Counted from the stretch's first letter, positions 9,291 to 18,764 are shown. The stretch is 64,000 bases of DNA from Helicobacter suis HS1 (GCF_026000295.1 NZ_AP026769.1:1240001-1304000); one strand, 5' to 3'. Numbers and translations: made by a program. The notes: generated by a model from the letters alone, not told the origin.

Positions 9291-10369
9291 TAGACACAAA
9301 AAGAGAGGTTGTGCAGTTGCATTTTGGCGGCGGAACCCCCACCTTCTTTAATGCCACGCAATTAGAAATCATTATCCAAAGTATTTATAGCCTCTTTTCT
9401 AATTTTTCCTCTAAAGCAGAGCTTAGCTGTGAGATTGATCCTAGACACTTTACTTTTGAGCAGATGCAGGTACTTAAAAATCAGGGGTTTAATCGCTTGA
9501 GTTTTGGTATCCAAGATTTTGACCCTGTGGTACAAAGGGCTGTTAATCGCTTGCAAAGCTTTGAGTTGGTGCAAGAAAAAGTGCAGTGGGCTAGGGATTG
9601 TGGTATCCACTCTATTAACTTTGATCTTATTTATGGGTTGCCTTTCCAGAGTATCCAAAGTTTTGAACAAACCCTTTTAAAGGTGCTTAAGCTTGATCCT
9701 GATCGTCTCGCGGTGTTTAATTATGCCCATGTCCCATGGATTAAGCACACTATGAAAATTGATCCTAAAACCTTGCCTTCACCGGAGCAAAAGTTAGAAC
9801 TCTTGCAGTTTCTCATCGCCTTTTTAAAAGATCACGGCTATGAGATGATAGGAATGGATCACTTCGCCAAAAAAGACAACGAGCTTTATAAAGCCTTGCA
9901 AAATAAAGAGCTTAGGCGCAATTTTCAAGGCTACACCACCCAAAAATTTTCCCAGACAATAGGCGTAGGGGTTACTAGCATTGGGGAGGGGCTAGATTAT
10001 TACACCCAAAATTTTAAAGACCTCAAGCACTACGAACAAGCGCTAGATAACAGGCATTTGCCGGTAGAAAGAGGGATAGTTTTAAGTGCAGAGGATAGGC
10101 TTAGAAAAGAGGTGATCATGCATTTGATGAATAATTTAGAAATTGATTTTGCAAGTATTGAAAGGGCGTTTAACATTGATTTTAAAGCACACTTTAAAGA
10201 GGCGCTTAAGATGCTTAAACCTTACGAACAAGATGGCCTACTCACCTTAAGCGATACAGGGCTTAAAACTAGCGCCACAGGGGCAATGTTAGTGCGCAAT
10301 ATCGCTATGGTTTTTGATAGCTATCTTAAAACCCACCAAGGAGAAAAGCGTTTTAGTCAAACCCTCTAA
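9291..10369 (+). pseudogene. hemN: hemN, oxygen-independent coproporphyrinogen III dehydrogenase, 5' end missing
   Basis: The reading frame resumes at 9290 with LDTKREVVQLHFGGGTPTFF, which is typical HemN sequence, and is open to 10369 (about 359 codons). HemN proteins are near 457 residues, so roughly the first 100 are missing, including the CxxxCxxC motif that binds the radical-SAM cluster. The enzyme decarboxylates coproporphyrinogen III in low-oxygen heme synthesis and cannot work without that cluster. The missing part is occupied by the duplicated glpC-like segment. A GTG at 9311 could start a shorter product. The rest of the gene shows no stops, so the damage is recent or is an assembly error. 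Confidence 0.85.
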
Positions 10370-11708
10370 TGGCTTTAATGCCCTTTGGCAAGAAATAGAA
10401 AGCAGTACAAATGCTTGTGTTAAATGCGCTAAATGTATACCTAGTTGCACGATTTATCGTATCCATAAAGATGAAATCACCTCTCCGCGCGGGTTTTTAG
10501 ATTTGATCGCACAGGTCAAACAAGAGAGTTTAGAGCTAGATAACTCGCTTAAAAAAATCTTTGAAACCTGCTTTTTATGCACCACTTGCGTACAAGTCTG
10601 CCCCCTGCATTTGCCAATAGATGCCATGATAGAGAGAATCCGCCACATGAGCGCAAATAAACATGGCATTAGTTGGCATAAAAGGGCGTATTTTTATCTT
10701 TTAAAGCATCCTAAACTTATGGATTTTATGTTTTCTCTTTGTGATGTACTCGCGCCTTGTGTGTTTAAAAGAGAAGAGGATAAACTCAAATGGCGCTTTA
10801 AAGGCTCTAAAGCTTGGCAGAAACGCGTGATCTTTCCTTTTACTAGAAAAAGCTTTTTACAAACCTACAAGGGACTCATCACCCCTCAAAACCCCTTAGA
10901 TACCAGTACTCCGCCTAGAAAAGTGGGTATTTTCATCGGCTGTTTGAGCAATTATAACTATACAGAGGTGGGTCAAAGCCTACTTTCTTTACTAGATAAA
11001 CTCAATATCAGCGCTTTAATCCCTGAGCAGTTTTGTTGTGGAGCACCGGCGTATTTTACAGGGGATCTAGACACAGCCTATTTTTTAGCACAAAAAAACA
11101 TCACCTCGCTTTATTCTATTGCCTCTGAAGTGGAGGCTATTTTAGTTCCAGAGGCCACCTGTATAGGCATGCTTAAAAAAGACTATTTGCACATTTTAGA
11201 AAGCCTAAGCGATGAAAAGGATCGCATGTCTTGGCTTGAAAAATTTAAAGTCATAGAGGATAAATTACAATTAGCCTCTGCTTTTTTAGCTAATTCTACC
11301 CCGCTTAAAAATTACTTACAGGAGCGCCCACAAATCCCCCTCACTCTTACCTACCACGATCCCTGCCATGCCAAAAAGGTTTTAGGGGTTTTTAAAGAAC
11401 CCCGCGCACTTTTGCAGATCAACCACTCTTTAATTGAAATGCAGGAGAGCGATCGTTGTTGTGGGTTTGGAGGGGTGAGCATGCAAAGTGAGCATTATGA
11501 CTTGGTTTTAAAAGCAGGAGCGCCTAAGGCTTTAGACATCGCTCAAACTAAGGCACAGGTGGTGAGTGCGGAGTGTTCGGCTTGTAGAATGCAGATTAAT
11601 AACTCCTTAGCACAAATCGAATCGTCTGTACAATTTTTGCACCCTATAGAACTCTTAGACCATGCGCTCACAGATTGCAATTTTTCTTTTTTTAAAAACA
11701 AATCTTAA
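10314..11708 (+). CDS. Iron-sulfur (Fe-S)-binding oxidoreductase subunit, GlpC/GlcF type (HP0666)
   Basis: A protein of about 450-464 residues with two N-terminal 4Fe-4S motifs (CVKCAKCIPSC and CFLCTTCVQVCP) and two C-terminal CCG domains (CCGAPAYF and CCGFGGVS). This is the layout of electron-transfer subunits of glycerol-3-phosphate, glycolate and lactate dehydrogenases. The substrate is not evident. It follows hemN as in H. pylori. The longest frame begins at TTG 10314 inside hemN; a good AAGGAG at about 10337 has no standard start codon at the right distance, so the start is unsettled. It is the donor of the duplication at 8881. Confidence 0.85.
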   Translation: MIAILKPTKEKSVLVKPSNGFNALWQEIESSTNACVKCAKCIPSCTIYRIHKDEITSPRGFLDLIAQVKQESLELDNSLKKIFETCFLCTTCVQVCPLHLPIDAMIERIRHMSANKHGISWHKRAYFYLLKHPKLMDFMFSLCDVLAPCVFKREEDKLKWRFKGSKAWQKRVIFPFTRKSFLQTYKGLITPQNPLDTSTPPRKVGIFIGCLSNYNYTEVGQSLLSLLDKLNISALIPEQFCCGAPAYFTGDLDTAYFLAQKNITSLYSIASEVEAILVPEATCIGMLKKDYLHILESLSDEKDRMSWLEKFKVIEDKLQLASAFLANSTPLKNYLQERPQIPLTLTYHDPCHAKKVLGVFKEPRALLQINHSLIEMQESDRCCGFGGVSMQSEHYDLVLKAGAPKALDIAQTKAQVVSAECSACRMQINNSLAQIESSVQFLHPIELLDHALTDCNFSFFKNKS

Positions 11709-11719
11709 AAAAATTATGC

Positions 11720-11725
11720 TAGAAT
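11720..11725 (+). promoter_or_regulatory. Candidate -10 box (TAGAAT) for the OMP gene at 11759
   Basis: TAGAAT sits 33 bp before the start codon, with AAGAGG as a ribosome site between. Assigned from motif and spacing. Confidence 0.45.
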
Positions 11726-11758
11726 AGCCGAAATACTTAATATAAAGAAGAGGATGAC

Positions 11759-12466
11759 ATGAAGAGAGGATTTTATGCCTTTTTATCAAGTGCCATGGTA
11801 CTTGGCGTAACAGGCCTGCAAGCCGAAAGGAATGCGTGGTATGTGGGAGCAAGTTACGAAGTAGGGCAGGTTGGAGAAACAGTAAGAAACCCTAAACCGG
11901 GAGGTAGTGATTATAATTTTAGCAGGTTACCTTCTGGCCATTACAGCCTTTTGGCCGTGATGCAAGGACTTGGTATTAGCGTGGGGTATAAACAATTCTT
12001 TGGTAAGAAAAAATGGTTTGGTCTGCGCTACTATGGCTTTATGGATTATGGACACTCTGTTTTTGGGGCTAACGAGCTGGTACCTGGTAAAGGCACTTTT
12101 GCTAACCTCACTGACATGTTTACCTATGGCGGTGGTATTGATACGCTCTATGATGTGATTAATAAAGATGATGTAACCTTTGGGTTCTTTTTAGGAGCAG
12201 CCATTGCTGGTAACTCTTGGGGCAACACCACAGGCGGACCGCTTCTTACTATTGCTTATCCAGCCAATTCTGAACAAGTCCTAGACCCTGCCATTTTCCA
12301 ATTTCTCTTTAATCTAGGTATGCGCACCACTATTGGCAAACACCAAGAATTTGACTTTGGGATCAAAATCCCCACCATTAATGATTACTACTTTAACAAA
12401 AAAGGGCTCTCTTTTACTTACCGCAGACAATATAGCTTGTATGTGGGGTATCGCTACAACTTCTAA
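11759..12466 (+). CDS. Helicobacter outer membrane protein (HP_OMP family)
   Basis: A 235-residue protein with a signal peptide (cleavage likely after the ALQAE-like site near residue 22) and C-terminal strands ending YSLYVGYRYNF, the alternating aromatic end used for BamA-dependent insertion. The motifs YVGASYEVGQV near the N-terminus and GLRYYGFMDYG in the middle are typical of small Hop/Hor-type beta-barrels. It resembles the OMP at 34782. The ligand or adhesion role is unknown. It ends just before a strong terminator. Confidence 0.85.
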   Translation: MKRGFYAFLSSAMVLGVTGLQAERNAWYVGASYEVGQVGETVRNPKPGGSDYNFSRLPSGHYSLLAVMQGLGISVGYKQFFGKKKWFGLRYYGFMDYGHSVFGANELVPGKGTFANLTDMFTYGGGIDTLYDVINKDDVTFGFFLGAAIAGNSWGNTTGGPLLTIAYPANSEQVLDPAIFQFLFNLGMRTTIGKHQEFDFGIKIPTINDYYFNKKGLSFTYRRQYSLYVGYRYNF

Positions 12467-12475
12467 TGCTAAAAT

Positions 12476-12498
12476 GCCCCTAAAACGGGGGCTTTCTT
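12476..12498 (+). terminator. Rho-independent terminator after the OMP gene
   Basis: A GCCCC / GGGGGC stem with a TAAAAC loop is followed by TTTCTT. It sits 10 bp after the OMP stop and directly abuts the ATG of the next gene at 12499, whose ribosome site would lie inside the stem. Confidence 0.7.
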
Positions 12499-13017
12499 AT
12501 GGACAGACAAAACACGCAACAGGCTTTACAGGCCATCTTAAACAAAGCACTTGAAGAAATCAAAGAGGTTTTAACTTCTAGTTTTAATGCAGATTTACAA
12601 GTGGCTATCAAGCAGGAGAGGGCTAAGCTTGAAAAAGAATTTAATACCCGCCTGCAAGAAAAAGATCAAAAGATTGCCAACCAGCGTAAACATCTCCAGA
12701 TCATAACAGCCAAACTAGAGGAAAACCAAAAACAAATTGTTACCCTCAAGCAGGCTTTAGAGGAAAAAAACAAGCCAGTAGCCAATCCCCAAGAGGCGTT
12801 GAAAAACAACCAACCGGAGGAGAGAGGCCATGTTTTGGCTTTAGAGGAGAAAATTGCCCGATTAGAAAAGATCATTAAGGTGCAAAATTACCGCATAGAA
12901 GGCCAGCGCAATCTGATTTTAAGCTACCAAGAGCAGTATGAGGATGGCTCCCTGCCTTGGATAGAGGAGGGCGAGGAAATAGACTTAAAGACAGAGGAAG
13001 AACCCCCTAAAAAGTAG
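12499..13017 (+). CDS. Coiled-coil protein of unknown function
   Basis: A 172-residue, highly charged protein with no signal peptide or membrane segment. Heptad patterns extend over residues about 35-95 and 110-145, separated by an Asn/Pro-rich hinge, and the tail is acidic. The ORF starts within the 3' arm of the preceding terminator, where the G-rich stem (GGGGGC) may double as the ribosome site. Its 3' end overlaps the convergent ccoG gene by 11 bp. I do not recognise the family. Confidence 0.6.
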   Translation: MDRQNTQQALQAILNKALEEIKEVLTSSFNADLQVAIKQERAKLEKEFNTRLQEKDQKIANQRKHLQIITAKLEENQKQIVTLKQALEEKNKPVANPQEALKNNQPEERGHVLALEEKIARLEKIIKVQNYRIEGQRNLILSYQEQYEDGSLPWIEEGEEIDLKTEEEPPKK

Positions 13018-14404
13018 GGACGATAAAGACGCTTTCTTGTTGTACAAAGATATTTGGATCGTCTGTGCTATAGGCCTTAATCACGATGGGTAAAATCTCT
13101 TTTTTAGAGTGGGTAACATCGTGTTTTTCATAAGATTCTTTGGCCAGTTTAATAGACATGCGCAAAATCACAACTACCTTTAACTTGCCTTGAGGCGCAA
13201 TAGAAAGCGTGTTTTTAGGCCGTAAAATACTAATATCAGGGTCATCTACATTAAAGGTGTACTCGTGGGTCTTGTTGCTGGTATTTTCAAATAAAAAGAT
13301 GTAGCTATTATCCACAAAGCCGTTTTTAATGCTATAAAGTTGCCCGCCATGCGTGATGTCTAAAAGCATAGTAGATTTTCTAAGCGTGCCAATGATAAGA
13401 GCAGCTACAACCACGAGCAATACCCCCAAATAAGCCCAAGTTTTAAGCCGCCACATTTTAACCTTGCTATGTGTAGCGGTGGCGTTAGTTGAAGACCAAT
13501 TAATTAGGCTTTTTTTATTGAGTTTGCCCATTGTAATGGTGCAAGCATCTACACACTCTAAGCAATTAATGCACTCTACTTGCATGCCCTTTCTAATATC
13601 AATGTGGGTGGGGCAAACTAAAACGCAGTGGTTACAGCTCACGCATTCATTGGCCTTATCGCGTTTTTGTGGAAGGGTGGGGATTTTAATATCATTTGCA
13701 TCATAAATAGCCCCGCCTCTTTGTGTGTCATAAATGGGATTTAAAGTATCATCATCAAAGAGTACGCTTTGTACCCGCGCATAAGGGCAAAGATAGATAC
13801 AAAAATGTTCTTTAACCACCACAATATCAAAGAACACAACCGCACTTAAAGTTAACCAGATCGTTAAAAGTAAGGGGTGGTGACTAGGGTGGGCAATGTG
13901 GTTAAAAAATTCTAATGGTGGGACAAAATAAAAGAGAAGCACGGCCATAGACATTAAAGGCACGGGAGCGAATAAAAAGAGGCCTACGATTTTCTTAAGG
14001 CGATTAGCCGCTGTGGGGGGAGTGGGGCGCTGTTTATTAGCAATTTTAGCATGCAAGCCTAAAATCTTGGTCTCAATCAGATCGCGATGAATCACTCTAA
14101 AAATAGTCTGCGGACAACCCCAGCCACACCAGACTCGCCCAAGCATTGTGGTCATAAAAAAGATAAAAATAAAAAGAAAGATCACCAAAAAGGGGAGAAG
14201 ATACATCTCTTGGGTGTTATAAATTTTGCCAAGTAAGTGGAGTTGTCCACGCTCAAAGGAAATTAAAAAGATCTGCCCATCTCCTATGTGCAAGAAGGGA
14301 ATGATCATAGGGATAAGAGCAATGGCAACATAAACAAAGTAGCGTTTGAGACGGAAGGAGCGGTGAAAATAGGTGTCCTTATTGGTATAGCTCTGCGTGT
14401 CCAT
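13007..14404 (-). CDS. ccoG: Cytochrome c oxidase accessory protein CcoG (RdxA/FixG)
   Basis: A 465-residue polyferredoxin-like membrane protein. Membrane helices lie in the first 200 residues and near residue 330. Two 4Fe-4S clusters are encoded by CVSCNHCVLVCP and CINCLECVDAC (about 245-285), and a CGWGCPQT motif occurs near residue 93. The C-terminal Ig-like domain matches the FixG family. CcoG reduces copper for assembly of the cbb3 oxidase. It stands alone, convergent with the coiled-coil gene. Confidence 0.93.
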   Translation of the reverse strand: MDTQSYTNKDTYFHRSFRLKRYFVYVAIALIPMIIPFLHIGDGQIFLISFERGQLHLLGKIYNTQEMYLLPFLVIFLFIFIFFMTTMLGRVWCGWGCPQTIFRVIHRDLIETKILGLHAKIANKQRPTPPTAANRLKKIVGLFLFAPVPLMSMAVLLFYFVPPLEFFNHIAHPSHHPLLLTIWLTLSAVVFFDIVVVKEHFCIYLCPYARVQSVLFDDDTLNPIYDTQRGGAIYDANDIKIPTLPQKRDKANECVSCNHCVLVCPTHIDIRKGMQVECINCLECVDACTITMGKLNKKSLINWSSTNATATHSKVKMWRLKTWAYLGVLLVVVAALIIGTLRKSTMLLDITHGGQLYSIKNGFVDNSYIFLFENTSNKTHEYTFNVDDPDISILRPKNTLSIAPQGKLKVVVILRMSIKLAKESYEKHDVTHSKKEILPIVIKAYSTDDPNIFVQQESVFIVPTF

Positions 14405-14503
14405 GGATAAAAATCCTTATTAAGATGATTACGCCATACTATCAAATTTTAATTAAGTGTGTTTAAATGGGGGTTGTACTCAATTATTGGCTAGATAAGG
14501 TAG

Positions 14504-14509
14504 TATAAT
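14504..14509 (+). promoter_or_regulatory. -10 box TATAAT for the gene at 14534
   Basis: A perfect TATAAT lies 25 bp before the GTG start, with an AGAGGAAAG ribosome site between. Confidence 0.6.
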
Positions 14510-14533
14510 CACAACCAAAAAGAGGAAAGCCGA

Positions 14534-15016
14534 GTGCAAAAAATACTTGTCATTTCAGGACACCCCAATTTAAAAACATCAAAGGTAACCAAAATCATTT
14601 TAGAGAAAATGGCAAAAGCATTGCCCAATACGGATTTTCTTTATCTGGACACTACCTACCCTGATTATCAAATTGATGTTGCCCGCGAATATGCGCGTTT
14701 AGTGCGCTATGATGTAATTATTCTACAATTTCCAATTACTTGGCATAGCGCCCCCTCCCTACTCAAGCGCTATATTGACGATCTTTTATTTTATAATTTT
14801 GCCACCGATTCTAAAGGTGGCAAACTTAAAGGGAAAAAATTGATGTTATCAGTTACAGCTGCAAGACACCAAGATATTTATCAAGAAAGCGGTTATGCAA
14901 AATGCACGCTGGATCAATGTTTATACTGCTTTGATATTATAGCGCGTGATGCGCGGATGGAAAAATTGCCTAATGTTTATATCTATGGAATGGGTTATTC
15001 TGTCCACTCTATTTAG
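14534..15016 (+). CDS. NAD(P)H-dependent FMN oxidoreductase (KefF/YheR type), 3' end replaced
   Basis: A 160-residue flavodoxin-fold protein starting at GTG. ILVISGHP at the N-terminus and QFPITWHSAPSLLKRYID near residue 73 are family motifs for FMN binding. Proteins of this type are usually 180-200 residues and end in a helical tail; here the sequence stops shortly after LPNVYIYGMGYS. The final codons and everything to 15111 are a copy of an internal part of the antiporter gene (16895-16996), which provides the stop codon. The enzyme is probably truncated by about 25 residues. Confidence 0.75.
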   Translation: MQKILVISGHPNLKTSKVTKIILEKMAKALPNTDFLYLDTTYPDYQIDVAREYARLVRYDVIILQFPITWHSAPSLLKRYIDDLLFYNFATDSKGGKLKGKKLMLSVTAARHQDIYQESGYAKCTLDQCLYCFDIIARDARMEKLPNVYIYGMGYSVHSI

Positions 15017-15111
15017 CAGCTGGGGTTTTTGTTATCGCTGCTTTTATCTCTTTGGCTATTGGCACAAGTGTGGGTTCTATTGTCTCTTTAGGGCCCATAG
15101 CTGTAGGATTA
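15010..15111 (+). repeat. 102-bp copy of the antiporter gene interior (donor 16895-16996)
   Basis: Identical sequence at an offset of 1885 bp, direct orientation. It fills the gap between the oxidoreductase and the convergent gene at 15109, supplying stop codons to both. Confidence 0.95.
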
Positions 15112-15903
15112 TTTTGCTGGAGCTATGCTATCAATTGCATTCAAAGCATTAAGACTTTTAGGATAGCCAATATAGGGAATGAGTGCAGTTATCACGCCTA
15201 TTAGTTTCTTTCTATCATTGCCCGCAGCAATATTCCCACCGACATGGGCCTTAAGTTGCGCGTCTGCTCCTCCTAAGGAAGTTAGATACACAAAGGTTAA
15301 AAGCTCTCTAAAAGGCAGGGTTAAACCCTCTCTAGTGTAGTAGTCTCCAAAACAATTTTCTGATAAAAACTGGCGGATATGCTGTTCATCTTTGGGAGCG
15401 TGGTGTTGCATTTTATCAATCATGTCTCCAAAGAATTTTCTTTGGATAGCTAGACCTTTTTCTTGCCTTTGATCTCTACTCACACTTTTTTGTGTCTCTA
15501 AGGGGAGTTTAAAGCCATGCGCGTTTAAGATTACATTAGTAGCCTCTAAAAAATCATACACCCGTCCAAACCCCACATAGGGCACTGCCTGATATAAAAT
15601 TTCTTTGATAGCAACGGGATTAACATGGTTTTTAAGGGCTATCCCAAGCATGTTTTTATACTCACCAAGTGCAGGGATAGCTACCAAAGAGGCTAGGACT
15701 AATTGCATATATTCTTGAGTACTCAAACCGGATTGAGCAAGGGCCTCACCTAAAGAAAAATTTAAATACGCACTCACAAAATCCGGATCACTTTGGCTTA
15801 GAGGCAAAGACGCGTCTTTAAAGAGAGTATCAAAATTGTGCTGTGCAGTTTTAGTTAAATGTGGTGTGTGGTTTTTGTTGTGTACAGAGGCCATTGCGCG
15901 CAT
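15109..15903 (-). CDS. Carboxymuconolactone decarboxylase-family protein (two CMD domains)
   Basis: A 264-residue protein with two AhpD/CMD-like helical domains (residues about 65-125 and 175-255). The second contains LPFRELLTFVYLTSLGG and KAHVGGN, typical of the family. No CxxC redox pair is present, so peroxidase activity of the AhpD kind is not expected. A cupin gene follows the same strand 27 bp upstream, a pairing common for this family. Its last residue and stop fall at the edge of the duplicated patch, so the original C-terminus may have been slightly longer. Substrate unknown. Confidence 0.8.
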   Translation of the reverse strand: MRAMASVHNKNHTPHLTKTAQHNFDTLFKDASLPLSQSDPDFVSAYLNFSLGEALAQSGLSTQEYMQLVLASLVAIPALGEYKNMLGIALKNHVNPVAIKEILYQAVPYVGFGRVYDFLEATNVILNAHGFKLPLETQKSVSRDQRQEKGLAIQRKFFGDMIDKMQHHAPKDEQHIRQFLSENCFGDYYTREGLTLPFRELLTFVYLTSLGGADAQLKAHVGGNIAAGNDRKKLIGVITALIPYIGYPKSLNALNAIDSIAPAK

Positions 15904-15930
15904 ATACTTCGCATCGCTAACCTTCTCCCC

Positions 15931-16389
15931 CTAGATCACATTGACTCCATCTTTAACTCCAGTTAAGGCAATGTGAGATCCACCAGAATCTAGCCCCGCT
16001 CCATGCCAGTGCTTAACACCCGGTGGGCAAGAGATCACATCTCCTTCATGGGCCACACTCACTTTCCCATCTTGCGTACCCGTATAAATCACCCCTTTAG
16101 TTACAATGAGTGTTTGGCCAGCAGGGTGAGTATGCCATGCACTCCTAGCCTTAGGTTCAAAGGATACTAAACCCCCTCCAAAATGATGCCACTTTTCAGA
16201 CTTAAATAACATCTGCACATGCACAACACCGCTAAACTTAGAACTATCCCCCTCAAACCCCCCTAATTGTCCCTTACGCGTAATTTCTTGTCCTTCCATG
16301 TGTTTTCCTTTCAAATGCTTAGGCGCTCCGGGCAATAAAGCCACACAAATAGCCAGCCATAAAGTCAGCCGTAAAGAATTAATCATCAA
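15931..16389 (-). CDS. Secreted cupin-domain protein
   Basis: A 152-residue protein with an N-terminal signal peptide (hydrophobic residues about 6-20) and one cupin barrel. Metal ligands are visible in SAWHTHPAGQTLIVTKG (two His) and in PPGVKHWHGA (His). Such proteins often pair with CMD-family proteins, as here, and may act on small organic compounds in the periplasm. Reaction unknown. Confidence 0.8.
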   Translation of the reverse strand: MMINSLRLTLWLAICVALLPGAPKHLKGKHMEGQEITRKGQLGGFEGDSSKFSGVVHVQMLFKSEKWHHFGGGLVSFEPKARSAWHTHPAGQTLIVTKGVIYTGTQDGKVSVAHEGDVISCPPGVKHWHGAGLDSGGSHIALTGVKDGVNVI

Positions 16390-16558
16390 AAACCTTTTTA
16401 GATTAAAATTATTAAGGCGCTCACTCTAGCGCAATGTCTCTTAAAAGGCTAGAAGTACTTTAGAGATTTATAAATAGCTGTAGTTAGCATAATAGCAAGT
16501 GGTTTTTAAGCCCTCTTAGCTACAATTAAGAGCCATAGTCTGCTCTTAAAGGATTTTT

Positions 16559-17896
16559 ATGCCAGTTCCTAATGCTTTTGCTCTTATTCCTTTTTTAGTC
16601 TTTATTAGCATTTATTTAGGCACAGGTCTTTATTTGGAGCTAAGCGGTGTGAAAATGGGCTTTTATCAACTCCCAGGACCCGTAGCCGCAGGGGCGGGTG
16701 TAGCCACAGCTTTTTTACTCTTTAAAAGCGATCTTAATAAAAAATTTGATGATTTTTTAGCCGGGTGTGGGGATAAAAATATCATGACTATGTGTACCAT
16801 TTACTTACTAGCTGGGGCATTTGCTGTGGTGAGTAAGGCAATGGGAGGGGTTGAGGCTAGCGTGAATTTTGGGCTTAGTTATATCCCCGCGCAGTATTTA
16901 GCAGCTGGGGTTTTTGTTATCGCTGCTTTTATCTCTTTGGCTATTGGCACAAGTGTGGGTTCTATTGTCTCTTTAGGGCCCATAGCTGTAGGATTAGCGC
17001 AGCAAAGCCATTTATCCATGCCCTTAGTGTTAGCAGCTTTAATGGGAGGGGCAATGTTTGGAGATAATTTATCCATTATTTCAGATACCACTATTGCTAG
17101 CACCCGTACCCAAGATGTAGCCATGCAGGATAAATTTAAAATCAATCTTTATATTGCCCTGCCGGCTAGTATTTTAACCGTGATTTTGCTTTTAATTTGG
17201 GGACAACCTGAAAATGTCGCTCCGATTCAAATCCATGACTACTCTTTAATCAAAACTTTACCTTATGTCTTTGTTTTAACTCTAGCGCTTTTAGGGGTAA
17301 ATGTGTTTTTAGTACTTTTTAGCGGAATTCTTTTATCCGGGGCTATCGGGCTTTATTATGGCAATTTCACTCTTTTAAGTTTTGGCAAGGAAGTTTATAA
17401 CGGCTTTACTAGCATGCAAGAAATTTTTCTGCTCTCCATGCTTACTGGCGGAATTGCCTTTATGGTCGCGCGTGAGGGGGGCATTGCATGGATTATTGCT
17501 AAAATTGAAACCCTCATTGTTGGCCAAAAAAGCGCCAAAATAGGCATTGCAAGTTTGGTTAGTTTAGTGGATTTAGCGGTTGCTAATAATACGGTGGCTA
17601 TTGTGATTGTCGGGGAGATTAGCCGTAAAATCAGTTTAAAATTTGGAGTGGATCGACGCGAAAGCGCGGTGATTTTAGATATTTTTTCTTGTGTCTTTCA
17701 AGGTTTAATTCCCTATGGCGCACAAATGTTAATTCTTTTAGGATTTGCTAAAGATAGCGTAGGCTTTTTAGATGTCGTTGTTTTTCTCTGGTATCAAGGA
17801 CTCTTAGGGCTTTTTACTTTGTTTTATATTTTTTCTAGCACCTACAGCGGTGCTATTTTAAAAAGCTTAAAAAAACAGCAAGTTGCTAATCTGTAG
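16559..17896 (+). CDS. NhaC-type sodium/proton antiporter family protein
   Basis: A 445-residue membrane protein with about eleven helices. The segment SLAIGTSVGSIVSLGPIAVG (residues about 125-145) followed by MGGAMFGDNLSIISDTTIAS matches the NhaC/ion transporter family, where the conserved Asp residues bind the cation. It keeps its full length, and its interior is the donor of the 102-bp patch at 15010. It converges with the DsbK-like gene, overlapping by 11 bp. The transported ion is inferred. Confidence 0.85.
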   Translation: MPVPNAFALIPFLVFISIYLGTGLYLELSGVKMGFYQLPGPVAAGAGVATAFLLFKSDLNKKFDDFLAGCGDKNIMTMCTIYLLAGAFAVVSKAMGGVEASVNFGLSYIPAQYLAAGVFVIAAFISLAIGTSVGSIVSLGPIAVGLAQQSHLSMPLVLAALMGGAMFGDNLSIISDTTIASTRTQDVAMQDKFKINLYIALPASILTVILLLIWGQPENVAPIQIHDYSLIKTLPYVFVLTLALLGVNVFLVLFSGILLSGAIGLYYGNFTLLSFGKEVYNGFTSMQEIFLLSMLTGGIAFMVAREGGIAWIIAKIETLIVGQKSAKIGIASLVSLVDLAVANNTVAIVIVGEISRKISLKFGVDRRESAVILDIFSCVFQGLIPYGAQMLILLGFAKDSVGFLDVVVFLWYQGLLGLFTLFYIFSSTYSGAILKSLKKQQVANL

Positions 17897-18665
17897 CTTT
17901 AGCCCCTTGTACTTTTGGAGTGCCCCGGTATTCATAAAGAAAGGGCACGCCTTTGACAAGTTTTGTAGCTAAAATGCTTTTGGTAACCTGTTGTACTTCT
18001 TGAACCTCTTTATCAGACACATCTGTAGGGCTGTGGAAAGCAGAGGCGTAGACTTTATTTAAGATATCAATTTTACCTTGTGTGTTTCTAGCCCGTTTGA
18101 TCTCTTTAAGAATAACCGCTGCTTTAAGATTAGATTCACTCCCCAAAAATCCGACTAAAACCATGTGTACATTGGCTTCTTTAAGGCGTTCTTGAATGTG
18201 GCCTAACTCGTTGCGACAATGAGGACACATGGGGTCTGAAATAATATAAAGGTCTTTATGCACCCCTTTATTACTAGAAGACAGATTGATCACATAATCT
18301 TTAGGGACTGCATCAAACATGGCATTAAGCGACTCGCTATTTTGCTGTTTAAAGTTATGGCTTTGGGTTTGGTGGTAGATTGATTGGACTAGTTCTGTAT
18401 CCTTATTGCTCGTGCTAAAGAAAATATTGGTAATGCCTATCACAAGATCGCTACTTTTATTAACTAGCAAGGGGATATGATATTGCGTGTCTGGATCTTC
18501 TACAACCACTATTTGAAAATCTTTATTGGCTTTTAAAGGTTTAACCTCTAGTACATTGACTTTCTTATGGATTTGCTTATCAATCAAGCGAATCACATTA
18601 CTACCCACCTCACTTGCTCCAGCAAATCCAGCACACAACGCCAACACACAACAAAACCCGCGCAT
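17886..18665 (-). CDS. Periplasmic dimeric thiol oxidoreductase (DsbK/HP0231 type)
   Basis: A 259-residue protein starting at ATG 18665 (GGAAG site before it). It has a signal peptide ending near ASE at residue about 18, a dimerisation domain, and a thioredoxin-like domain with active site CPHC in SDPMCPHC (around residue 145). The cis-Pro loop is seen in VKGVPFLYEY near the end. It aligns with remembered H. pylori HP0231, which introduces disulfides into exported proteins. A longer in-frame start at 18746 lacks support. It is divergent from fliR. Confidence 0.85.
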   Translation of the reverse strand: MRGFCCVLALCAGFAGASEVGSNVIRLIDKQIHKKVNVLEVKPLKANKDFQIVVVEDPDTQYHIPLLVNKSSDLVIGITNIFFSTSNKDTELVQSIYHQTQSHNFKQQNSESLNAMFDAVPKDYVINLSSSNKGVHKDLYIISDPMCPHCRNELGHIQERLKEANVHMVLVGFLGSESNLKAAVILKEIKRARNTQGKIDILNKVYASAFHSPTDVSDKEVQEVQQVTKSILATKLVKGVPFLYEYRGTPKVQGAKATD

Positions 18666-18764
18666 GACAACTTCCTTGTATAAAAATATAAAAACTTCTG
18701 CCCATTGTAACACTAAATGATTAATAATAAGTCCAAGAGAGAACACCCATTAAAATCCATGCGC

